Assembly (NCBI GenBank): GCA_008638375.1
Contig: CM018051.1
Coordinates: forward strand, 7,470,418-7,534,417
Origin: Nyssa sinensis
Taxonomy: Eukaryota > Streptophyta > Magnoliopsida > Cornales > Nyssaceae
Reading direction: 5' to 3'
Length of the DNA: 64,000 nucleotides
How positions within the stretch are numbered: the stretch's first letter is position 1; each line of letters starts with the position of its first letter. The notes beneath the pieces were generated by a model. The model was not told the origin of the DNA. It saw only the letters and a program-made list of their open reading frames with translations, and searched no databases. Shown piece after piece: positions 44,509-52,998 of the stretch. Made by a program: the position numbers and the translations under genes.

Positions 44509-47500
44509 CTGCATTGACAAAAGTCATATCGGTCCTACTATATGTTTGTGCCGAAAGTCGCAAACTAGATATAACAGATTTTCTCCTTACAAGTGTAAAG
44601 CTGGTTACAGTATATGTACTATTTGCAACGAAAGCAGGGGGGACCTCGCAGCATATTTCCGACCAGCAAATGCCACCATATACCCACCATAAGAATCCTG
44701 AAAACCCCAAAAAGTTTACATGAGATTAGAATTTATTTTTTACTTGAATTATATACCATCCATAAAGGGGAAAAGGTTCAACAAAAATTTCGAAAGAGAA
44801 ACGTAGCATAATGAAGTAAATTACATTAAAGTACCATCATCAACCCACTGCGAGTACATTACATTAAACATCATTGAACACTCGTCAACACAGGCAACTA
44901 TACCATGGCATCGTGGCATTTAAAATGAAAATTTAAAATTTAAAAAACAAACAAACATCTCGTAACAGAAAAATAAAAATCAACAAAGAACACCTCACCC
45001 CTTAAGCACCAAAAAATTTCTGTTCTTTTCCTTTGCCTAACCCCTTTATTGAGGTTGAGAAAAAGAAAGAAAATAAGTATTTGGAGAAGCACGCAGTTCC
45101 CCGTGCATCTTACTTCATTAAACACACACGCACACAGAACATAGCAGCATCCAAAGATGTAAGTAGATAATGAAGATGAACCAAAGCTCTCTTACTCAAA
45201 GCCACTTGGCAAACCTGCAAATTCTTAACATACTATGAAAAATTCCGAATGCCTTAGAGTAGAGTACATATAACCTACTCCAAGATACAGAAAGCTAGTT
45301 ATTATCAAAACTCTTGGTGCTCCCACAAGACGGCCATCGTGGAATCTGCAACTCACAACTAAATGACATGCAAAATGCAAATCCAATTGATATATATATA
45401 TATATATATATATTTTAGAAGTGTATCAATCTAAGGCAGGAATCACCAAAAGGTGCTAATTTTCTTCTCAACTTGAGTGGATAAGTGATGTAGGACGAGT
45501 TTGGGAACACTCTCCTTTGAGTTGTGATACCAAAATTGAAGTGGCTAGTGGAGAAGGAATTTTTATTGATTTTTTTGTAATTGTATAATGCTGGTTCTTC
45601 TTTCAGGTTTTAGCAGACCATATCTTTGCTTGAAAACCACCTGGGTACATCTAATGTGCTTAATGAGGTCTACATACTCCATTTATATTAGATGGGTTTC
45701 ACATGGTGCCCCTATATATTTGCAAAACATATTCATTGTAGAACCCTCTTTCTTTTGTGAAATATATTTCTCATATGTATTGGATACCTACTTTAGTAGC
45801 TGTTGAATAAATTAGTAGCAGCACATTAGAATGTGTTGATTTGGGTTGTCTTAGTCTTTAGGAGTTCAGTAGTTTGTTTCTGTTTGTTGCCTAGTTTGTA
45901 GGAGTTGTTTAGCATGATGTTAGTGGTGCCTATTTTTATGTTTGTAACCGTTTATTTTTTAGCCTATATAATGGCCATTTCCTTATCAATGAATGTGTGC
46001 AGTTTCAGTCCAACTCTGTTTCCCTTGTTTTTTAGTTTATAGTTTTCTTCTTCCATTTTACAACAGTGGTATCAGAGCTTGGTTAGAGTTCCACAATGGC
46101 TTCTGAAACTTTTGTGCAGCCAGCCATTCCACGCTTTGATGGTCACTATGACCATTGGAGCATGCTCAAGGAGAATTTTTTAAGGTCCAAAGAATATTGG
46201 ACAGTTGTTGTTTCTGGAGTAGCAGAACCAGCAGCAGGTGTTGTGCTGACAGATGCACAGAAGATGGAGCTTGAAGGGCAGAAGTTGAAGGATCTCAAAG
46301 CAAACAATTATCTCTTCTAGGCAATTGATCGTTCCATCCTGGAAACCATTCTTTGTAAAGAAACTTCCAAGCAGATCTAGGACTCTATGAAGAAGAAGTA
46401 TGAGGGGACAGCAAAGGCAAAGAGGGCACAGCTTCAAGCACTTCGAGGCGATTTTGAAACTTTACACATGAAGTCTGGAGAATCGGGGTCAGATTACTTC
46501 TCCGGGATGATGGCAATCGCAAATAAGATGAGAATCCATGGCGACAAAATGGCAAATGTCACTATCATTGAGAAGATTGTTCGTTTGATGACAGCAAAAT
46601 TCAACTATGTTGTTTGTTCGATTGAGGAATCTAAAGACACTGACAGTATGTCCATTGATGAATTGCAGAGTTCTTTGTTGGTTCATGAGCAGAAAATGAA
46701 TCGGCAAGATAAGGAGGAGCAAGCGTTACAAGCCTCGGCATCAAAAGGAGGAGGTCAAGGACGAGGAAGAGGTAGAGGCAGAGGCGGCAATGATGGTAGA
46801 CACTCAAATCAGAAATCTGAAGATTCTGATTCTCAAGGGAGAGGAAAAGGCCATGACAACAACAACAATCATTCAATGCCTTCCAAGTCAAAGTCAGCAG
46901 ACAAATCAAGAATTGAATGCTTCTTTGATGGTCACTTTCTTGGCATAGAAGTGTTGCAGTCCTCTACTGGCATTCTTATTTCTCAAAAGAAGTATGTGGG
47001 AGAAATCTTGGACAGGTTGCAGATGAAGGATTGTAATCCTGTGAATACACCATCTGAGTTTGGTTTGAAGCTAAACAAGGATGATGGAGGAAAGAAGGTT
47101 GATAGCACTCTTTACAAGCAGATTGTGGGGAGCTTAATGTATTTGACTGCAACAAGGCCTGATATAATGCATGTTGCAAGTGTCATTAGTAGATACATGG
47201 AGTGTCCAACAGAGATTCATCTTTTGGCTGCAAAAAGAATTCTCAGGTACTTGCAAGGTACTAAGGAGTTTGGGCTGTTCTTCAAAAAGGGAGAAAAGTC
47301 AGATTTGTTTGGCTTTACAGATAGTGATTATGCAGGAGATTCTGATGATCGAAAAAGCACATCTGGGTATGTTTTCATGTTGGGAACAGGAGCTGTTTCA
47401 TGGTCATCAAAGAAGCATCCAATCGTCACATTGTCAACTACTGAAGCTGAATTTGTTGCAGCAACAGCTTGTGCTTGTCAAGCTATTTGACTGAAAAAGA

Positions 47501-50500
47501 TTCTTGAAGAGCTGCAGTTCAAAGAAGATGGGCCTACTCTCATTTACTGTGACAACAGTTCAGCAATAAAGCTCTCAAAGAATCCTGTTCTACATGATCG
47601 AAGCAAGCATATAGTTGTGAAGTATCATTTCTTGAGGGATCTCACGAATGATGGAGTTATTAATCCGGTTTACTGCGGAAGTGAAGACCAGATTGCTGAT
47701 ATTCTAACAAAGCCTCTCAAATTTTCAGCATTTCAAAAGCTCAGGGAGCTACTTGGTGTTTGCAGTTCAAAGGACTTTATCTGAGGGATGGCGCTTCAAA
47801 GTTTGAGTCTTATGAAACTGATGTTATGTGCGGAACATCAGTTTCAAGGAGGGATTGTTGAATAAATTAGTAGCAGCACATTAGAATGTGTTGATTTGGG
47901 TTGTCCTAGTCTTTAGGAGTTCAGTAGTTTGTTTCTGTTTGTTGCCTAGTTTGTAGGAGTTGTTTAGCATGATGTTAGTGGTGCCTATTTTTATGTTTGT
48001 AACCATTTATTTTTTAGCCTATATAATGGCCATTTCCTTATCCATGAATGTGTGCAGTTTCAGTCCAACTCTGTTTCCCTTGTTTTTTAGTTTATCTTTT
48101 TCTTCTTCCATTTTACAACAGTAGCATGTTACCCATGAAAAACCATGTGGCTTGAATAGCATGGTATCATGTACTCTGAGCCCCAAGGGTCATTCGTGAA
48201 TCTATGTCAACATGCAACCTTATACAAGGTGTTAAAGATGGAGGTATCAAAGACATAGTAAAATAAGTTACAACCAAACTACTAGACACACACTATGCTT
48301 ATCAATCCCATCTCTAATAACAAAAATATTAGTGTTTATTATGATATAAATCATAAATTTGAAATTGATTTCAAAGAGAAAATAAGAAAGTCATTCAAAG
48401 AAGGTTATAAAAGCAACTTGAGACATACTAAAAATAGTTGGTTATTACACATAGTGGATAAAAAATATACAACAAAATCATTGGATTATTGCCAAATTTA
48501 TCCAATATTAGGTTGCTAGCTCTCACGAGAAGTATTTCAGAGGTGAATGCATAACACGGACACTTATGACCTGTGTCAATCCAACTTGCTAAATCAGATC
48601 ACAAAGATATCTTGGGAATGTTCATGTTAACTAACTTTTGAGTTTTGAGAATATAATAAGTTGGGAGGGTTGGAAAGGCTGCAAAGAAATTTCCATTGAG
48701 TAGGATTGGGAAAGGAGTTCAAATATCATAGGGTTACTAGATTAGGATTCAATTTATTCTCCTCTAATGAAAAATGGTCCAGAGGTATAGCCTCTTTGTC
48801 TAATGAATCAAGCATCAATGGTGAAATGGCCATGGAGATTTGCTTTAATAGAGAAATGCGGTGAAGGAGAACTTTGTTGTCGAAGCATGGAAGTATACAC
48901 TAGACATTTTCCCATTGTTCTCTCTCTTCTTCTTTCATCTTCTTCTTTTTTTGTTTTTTTCTTTTTTTTAAGGGTGAGGGTTTATCATAGAGTCCCCAAC
49001 TCATTTATAGACAAGACTAATCCCTACCAATGCACAAAACTACCAGCAAGGTAGCAAATCATGCACATCAAATAAACCTGGGGAGACTCTTACCTGAGAT
49101 ATGTGGTTCCTAAGCAATCACCTCATCTATCTCACCTACCCGTGCAGGTTCATGCTCATCTTTTTCTATCATTCAATTTTATTTTATTTTTTGTAACAAA
49201 ATAACCATTCCCAAATCCAACTTCCATGATACAACTTACCAAAAAAACAAAAACTTCCATGATACCTACAGTTAACTACTTCTTAATTAAGAGGGTGGAA
49301 ATGACATAATGGCACAATTCAGGGGAAAAAATTTCTTGCCAGACATAGCAAAAAGTCCAACAAAACATATAAACCAAAATTCAAGACCGCACTTACAATC
49401 ATTAAGGGCCAATGCATCCTGTTCTAAGAAACCTTTGCAATGGGAATATTTACTAGTAGGAGATGAATCCCTGTCGCAAATGTCATTAATTAAAATGTGT
49501 TGGAACCATTTTTGTTCAACTACTTAAGGTAAATTCCAAAAAACATATAGTGGTATATAAACACATCAAAATCAGCATTCTGCACACACTTTCTATTGAA
49601 GTCACAACATAAGCTTCAATGAACCGTAGCCAAAGAAACAAATTAAGTTTTGCCCAGTTTGAAATCAAAGAAAAAGAGTCTGTAATAATGAAAAAGTTTA
49701 GAAACAAAAACTAGAAGACAATAATATGACTATATCACGAGAAGGCATGTAACACAAATACCCCATTCAACATCCGGAGGAAGAATGAAAAGCAACATAA
49801 TCAACCCCTAGTACAACTCATTCAGAAACCTAAACTACAGAAGAGAATCAAAATCTCAGCACATGCTCCCTAAGAAGAATCCTAGTTACAGAGCATAATT
49901 AAGCAAGACGCATCTAGATGATACACTTCAACCGCGGGATCTCACATTGGTTTTCAATCAAACCCCAAATCATAACAAGGAATCAAAACCTCATAACATA
50001 ATCTCATCAAAGAACTATAAGACCTTGGAGTCAACACAACTGATTGTTTTACAGTTCTTTTTTCCATTTCCTAAAAATCAAAACAACATTAAACGGAAAA
50101 TTCAAATTTCCCTACCTTTTCTACTCTTTTTCCTCTGATGAAAACAAACAGGACCTAGTATCAAATCCCTGGAACCAGATCAACGGATTTAAGTTCAGTT
50201 TGCTGCATACGGACATGTGAACAATATCAAAATTCAAAACATAGGCATAGAAATATACATATACAGATATATTTATACAGATTGAGGAGTAGAGATTTAG
50301 TACCGGGGAGAAGTTAGTAGTGTTGATAGTGAGAAGAGAGATCTCATCGACCTTCGGGCGGAAGATAGCGAGCTGAGAGTTGGCCGAAGAGAGAGAGAGA
50401 GAGAGAGAGAGAGTCGCCGATCGCAGGGGGGCAGCTGGAGGGAATTGTTGTAGAAGAATGAAGTCCTCTTAGCGAAAGCAATCCCAAAACTGAAACCGTC

Positions 50501-50623
50501 GGACTGCTGGACTGTAGCGTCGGAGCATGGCGAGAACACGTGGTTAGTATCGCTGTTCGATTCGGCGAAACATCCCAATATTGATAAAATGAGAGCGATT
50601 GTCAAAATTCTCACAGCTGCCAT
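44199..50623 (-). CDS. Secreted protein of unknown function (Expp1-like), three exons, frame-broken
   Basis: Exons on the minus strand are 50304-50623, 44591-44697 and 44199-44508, with GT-AG introns of 5606 and 82 bp, all in phase 0. The N-terminus MAAVRILTIALILSILGCFA is a signal peptide. Conserved pieces (HVFSPCSDATVQQSDGFSFG; ANSTYTVTSFTL; GGSVDCSLG; WYEVKNLRQYS; GLYSNLRNSLTSQYNKFF) match a plant secreted-protein family I remember under the name Expp1 (recollection, not a search). Each exon holds one indel that shifts the frame: one extra CT in a (CT)13 tract (exon 1), one C missing from a C run (exon 2) and GC missing after 'gactgc' (exon 3). Undoing each makes every exon a multiple of three and would give about 245 codons. 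As written, translation fails in exon 2. It could be a recent pseudogene or a good gene with assembly indels. Confidence 0.72.
44591..44697 (-). CDS. Exon 2 of the Expp1-like gene
   Basis: Acceptor 'ggttttcag' and donor 'gtaagg' bound 107 nt. It begins DSYGGYMVAFAGRKYAAR and continues, after a six-C run at about 44637-44642, with PPAFVANSTYTVTSFTL in a different frame. One more C would restore phase (108 nt). Confidence 0.7.
45801..46065 (+). repeat. 5' LTR of the miniature Copia element
   Basis: 265 bp, TGTTG...CAACA. Contains a TATA-like 'cctatataatgg' at about 45963. Partner at 47856-48120. Confidence 0.93.
46067..46078 (+). promoter_or_regulatory. Primer binding site, initiator-Met tRNA
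   Basis: TGGTATCAGAGC starts one base after the 5' LTR. It is the standard Copia PBS complementary to the 3' end of initiator methionine tRNA. Confidence 0.9.
46096..47784 (+). pseudogene. gag fused to RT-end/RNase H, three internal stops
   Basis: One reading frame of 563 codons is interrupted by TAG at 46318-46320, TAG at 46378-46380 and TGA at 47488-47490. Gag begins MASETFVQPAIPRFDGHYDH and includes a Gly-Arg-rich stretch (GRGRGRGRGG, about 46760-46785). The sequence then runs to 'SRIECF', where the zinc knuckle should follow, but jumps at about 46918-46940 to 'FLGIEVLQSSTG' of the RT region. RNase H signatures remain: TDSDYAGD, STTEAEF, YCDNSSAI and HDRSKHI. The frame ends at TGA 47782-47784. 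Protease, integrase and the catalytic RT core (YVDD box) are absent, so no active enzyme set is encoded. Confidence 0.9.
47856..48120 (+). repeat. 3' LTR of the miniature Copia element
   Basis: 265 bp, five substitutions from the 5' LTR (about 1.9 percent). It is preceded by the purine tract at 47846-47854 and followed by the GTAGC duplication. Confidence 0.93.
48126..50303. other. Rest of intron 1 of the Expp1-like gene
   Basis: Intronic AT-rich DNA with no other exon recognised. It contains the LINE fragment at 48795-48905, a T-rich stretch near 48940-48970, and ends at the donor of exon 1 (50303-50302). Confidence 0.5.
48795..48905 (+). pseudogene. LINE (L1-type) reverse-transcriptase 3' fragment
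   Basis: The translation 'SLCLMNQASMVKWPWRFALIE' style stretch (48797-48860) resembles the conserved 'LNKALLGKWLWRFA' motif downstream of the RT domain in plant L1-type elements. Only about 35 codons are recognisable. Confidence 0.5.
50304..50623 (-). CDS. Exon 1 of the Expp1-like gene
   Basis: Starts at ATG 50623-50621 with a signal peptide and runs through VFSPCSDATVQQSDGFSFG and SLQLPPCDRRLS into a (CT)13 tract (50388-50413). In the starting frame the rest reads RPTLSSLSSARR, which is unlike the family. In the frame shifted by the repeat it reads SSANSQLAIFRPKVDEISLL and TINTTNFSP up to the donor, as the family expects. Length 320 nt; one CT unit fewer (318) would be in phase. Confidence 0.75.
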
Positions 50624-50639
50624 TGTTGAGACTCGACAG

Positions 50640-51700
50640 CTTCGTCGAGAATGATGGCGTTGTGGGCTGTTACACAGCAGGTCAGTTCAATAATGATGAT
50701 TGTAACACACGCTACTGAGCTTGTTTGGAAGAATTGGAGGGAGAAGAAAATAGAAAAATAACTTTAAAAGAAAAACAAAAAATGAAGAGAAGGAAAGCAG
50801 AAGTATTTTTTTATCTCTTCGAATGTTGAGAGAAAAATAATAATAAAATATTATTTTTTTATTTAAATAATTAGTAAAAATTGTGTATATAAATTAGTTG
50901 ATAATTATATATTTTTTTATTGATTTTAAAAGTCTCAATATTTAAATTTATTGTAGTTCGTACTTGGTATGTTTTAAAAAAAATTATTTATTAAAGTTGT
51001 AATTTTATTTCTCGTGTATAAATAACGGGAGAAAAAATTTGTTGATTGATAATTTTCATATCAAATTTGATTCAATAGTTAACAAATTCGACTTTAAATT
51101 AAGAATTTATAAATTCGTAAAAAAATTTAATCTGATTTGATAATTTTTTTAACAAATAGGATTCGAATCACCTAACGAATGTGAATAAAATAACTGTTAC
51201 ACCCAATTGCACTTCATGGGTCAGCCCAAATAATTCGAATGGCGCAAAGCTGGTTAGTAAAATAAAATAAAAAATCAGCATATGACTTCAAAAAATCAGA
51301 AAAAGTAGTATATGTATTGTTGTAATGTGTCATGCTAAAGATGGAAGTGACCCAATTGGATATGGTTACAACTACTAGCAACGTCGATGCTTACATTTTC
51401 AGTTTATGACTTTCTTAACTTGAAAAAGAAAATGAAACTGCATGCTCTCTTCAATCAAAATAACAATCAACAAGCTAAGTTTCGTAAAGTTCAATGTTAT
51501 ATACATACATTGTGGGACCCATCAGCACACTGTACATAACACTCACCATGAGAGAGAGTATGCTCTAGCTGTATGTATAAGCAAGCTCCTGGATAATTAA
51601 TATCGTCCCACCTTATACCAACTAGAAAGCAGTAGGCACCAGCTCAATTTGTGGTCCATGGAGCGTGCAATGCACTGATATGTGTGTTGTGGGAGAGGGG
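50640..51700. other. Upstream region of the Expp1-like gene
   Basis: Probable promoter and 5'UTR side of the minus-strand gene near 50640-50720, then AT-rich DNA. 'gcttgtttggaagaattgg' (about 50719) looks like one end of a diverged MITE. No other gene recognised. Confidence 0.4.
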
Positions 51701-51705
51701 GAGTT

Positions 51706-51727
51706 GGGGGGGGGGGGGGGGGGGGGG
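51706..51727 (+). repeat. Homopolymer of 22 G
   Basis: An uninterrupted run of 22 G, immediately followed by the target-site-like flank of the MITE at 51735. Confidence 0.9.
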
Positions 51728-51734
51728 TGTGCGG

Positions 51735-52039
51735 GGTTGCACCTCAATCAGCCCGGGTAGGGGTTGAGACATGTTCAGACTCAGCCCTTGTGCTATGGGA
51801 CAGTCAACCCAAGTTCGAACTTAAGTCCGAGCCCGTCCTAAGATAACTCACACTAGTATCGGGATTTTTGAATTGTCTGAAGATTCGGACTTGTTTAGGC
51901 TAGGCTCAAGTTTAATTTGGATTCGGTTGGATTAGTCTCAGATTTATAATCTGCAATTCACATATGAATGATAAAATAATGCTATATATATATATGCTCA
52001 TCGGGCTCAGGTTGGGCCGTTCGAGTTGCAGCCCTATAT
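51735..52039. mobile_element. hAT-type MITE upstream of the RING gene
   Basis: The left end GGTTGCACCTCAATCAGCCC and the reverse complement of the right end (GGGCTGCAACTCGAACGGCCC) are inverted repeats. The 8-bp flanks gtgtgcgg (51727-51734) and gtgtgcgt (52040-52047) differ at the last base. About 305 bp, non-coding. It ends about 280 bp before the upstream ORF of the RING gene, so it sits in the promoter. Confidence 0.65.
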
Positions 52040-52323
52040 GTGTGCGTACACTGTATAGACACACCCACATAATGTTTGAAACAAGCGTACAAATAAGGGA
52101 GTAAAGGATGAACTGTTGACATCCAAAAACTTATAGACAGAAACTCGTAAACACACGCAAAAGTTCTATGTATTCACACAAAAGTTCTGTGTATTCGTAC
52201 ACATTATCTCAGCTCCCCTGCAGTTGATCAAATGCATCTTTCCTTAATTAAAACTCCACCAATATTACTCTATCAGTCTCACGTTAGCATTGATTTTCCA
52301 AATCTTTTAACTCCCCCACAGCA

Positions 52324-52398
52324 ATGGCCGACCAAACCACCTCAATCTTCTTCAATTCCAATCGAACCTGCTCTTCCCATTATTCCACCAGGAGATGA
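52324..52398 (+). promoter_or_regulatory. Overlapping upstream ORF of the RING-H2 gene
   Basis: An ATG at 52324 opens a 24-codon frame (MADQTTSIFFNSNRTCSSHY...) that stops at TGA 52396-52398, overlapping the main ATG (52395-52397) as ATGA. If the transcript starts upstream of it, main-frame translation would need leaky scanning or reinitiation. The peptide is not a family-typical N-terminus. Confidence 0.55.
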
Positions 52399-52898
52399 AT
52401 AGCACTGCAGGCTCAGGAGGGATCTTGGGTGCTGGAAACATCGGCGGTTTCAGCTATGGCATCGGGGTTTCAGTTGGAGTCCTCTTGCTCATCACAACAT
52501 TCGCCCTGGCTTCATACTTATGCACTCGGACTCGACACATAGCAGCCCCAGCGGCACAAAGGAATGCTTGGGAGACATCTGATACACAGCAGTGTGGTGT
52601 TGATGTGGGGCTTGATGAGACCACCCTCTCAAGCTACCCAAGGCTGCTTTACTCCCAAGCCAAGCTCCACAACAGGGACTCCACGGCCTCACGCTGCTCC
52701 ATTTGTTTAGCAGATTACAGGAGTAGTGATATGCTCCGGCTCCTGCCTGATTGTGGGCACCTCTTTCACCTTGAATGTGTTGACCCCTGGTTGCGGCTGC
52801 ACCCCACCTGTCCAGTCTGCAGAAACTCTCCAGTTCCAACACCCGTTTCGACTCCTTTGGCTCAGGTAGCTCCCCTGGCAAGAGAACAAGATCAATGA
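52395..52898 (+). CDS. RING-H2 finger protein, ATL-type E3 ubiquitin ligase
   Basis: An intact intronless 167-aa protein. A Gly-rich N-terminus is followed by one membrane segment at about residues 20-43 (YGIGVSVGVLLLITTFALAS), then VGLDETTLSSYP (residues 71-82), the GLD motif of ATL proteins. A canonical RING-H2 domain has ligands C101, C104, C120, H122, H125, C128, C139 and C142 (spacing C-x2-C-x15-C-x-H-x2-H-x2-C-x10-C-x2-C), with Pro118 before the third Cys and Trp132. Such proteins sit in a membrane with the RING domain in the cytosol and pass ubiquitin from an E2 to a target. Size and layout are closest to the ATL67-ATL71 group. The start at 52395 is chosen because the frame is closed just upstream and the N-terminus then fits the family. 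The tail after residue 145 is short and Pro-rich. Substrate unknown. Confidence 0.93.
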   Translation: MNSTAGSGGILGAGNIGGFSYGIGVSVGVLLLITTFALASYLCTRTRHIAAPAAQRNAWETSDTQQCGVDVGLDETTLSSYPRLLYSQAKLHNRDSTASRCSICLADYRSSDMLRLLPDCGHLFHLECVDPWLRLHPTCPVCRNSPVPTPVSTPLAQVAPLAREQDQ

Positions 52899-52998
52899 TC
52901 AGACCCGAATTAAGAGATTGCATGGTGTTGAGCTTACAGTTGTTCATTTGCACACTCAAAACAGTTACTAAACCCCACCATTAGACACACGTCCTTTT

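Larger units (their letters stand above)
45796..48125 (+). mobile_element. Miniature Ty1/Copia retrotransposon with 5-bp target duplication
   Basis: The element spans 45801-48120 (2320 bp) and is flanked by identical GTAGC at 45796-45800 and 48121-48125. Two 265-bp LTRs start TGTTG and end CAACA and differ at five positions. The primer binding site TGGTATCAGAGC (46067-46078) matches initiator-Met tRNA. A purine tract 'aaggaggga' (47846-47854) precedes the 3' LTR. The interior joins gag directly to the last part of reverse transcriptase plus RNase H, so protease, integrase and most of RT are missing. Autonomous Copia elements are usually 4.5-5 kb. It lies antisense in intron 1 of the Expp1-like gene. 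Intact LTR, PBS and PPT mean it could be moved only with proteins from a relative. Confidence 0.93.

Noticed and set aside
52492..52959. A 155-codon minus-strand frame opposite the RING gene
   Set aside because: The plus frame encodes a textbook RING-H2 protein; the minus frame has no known motif.
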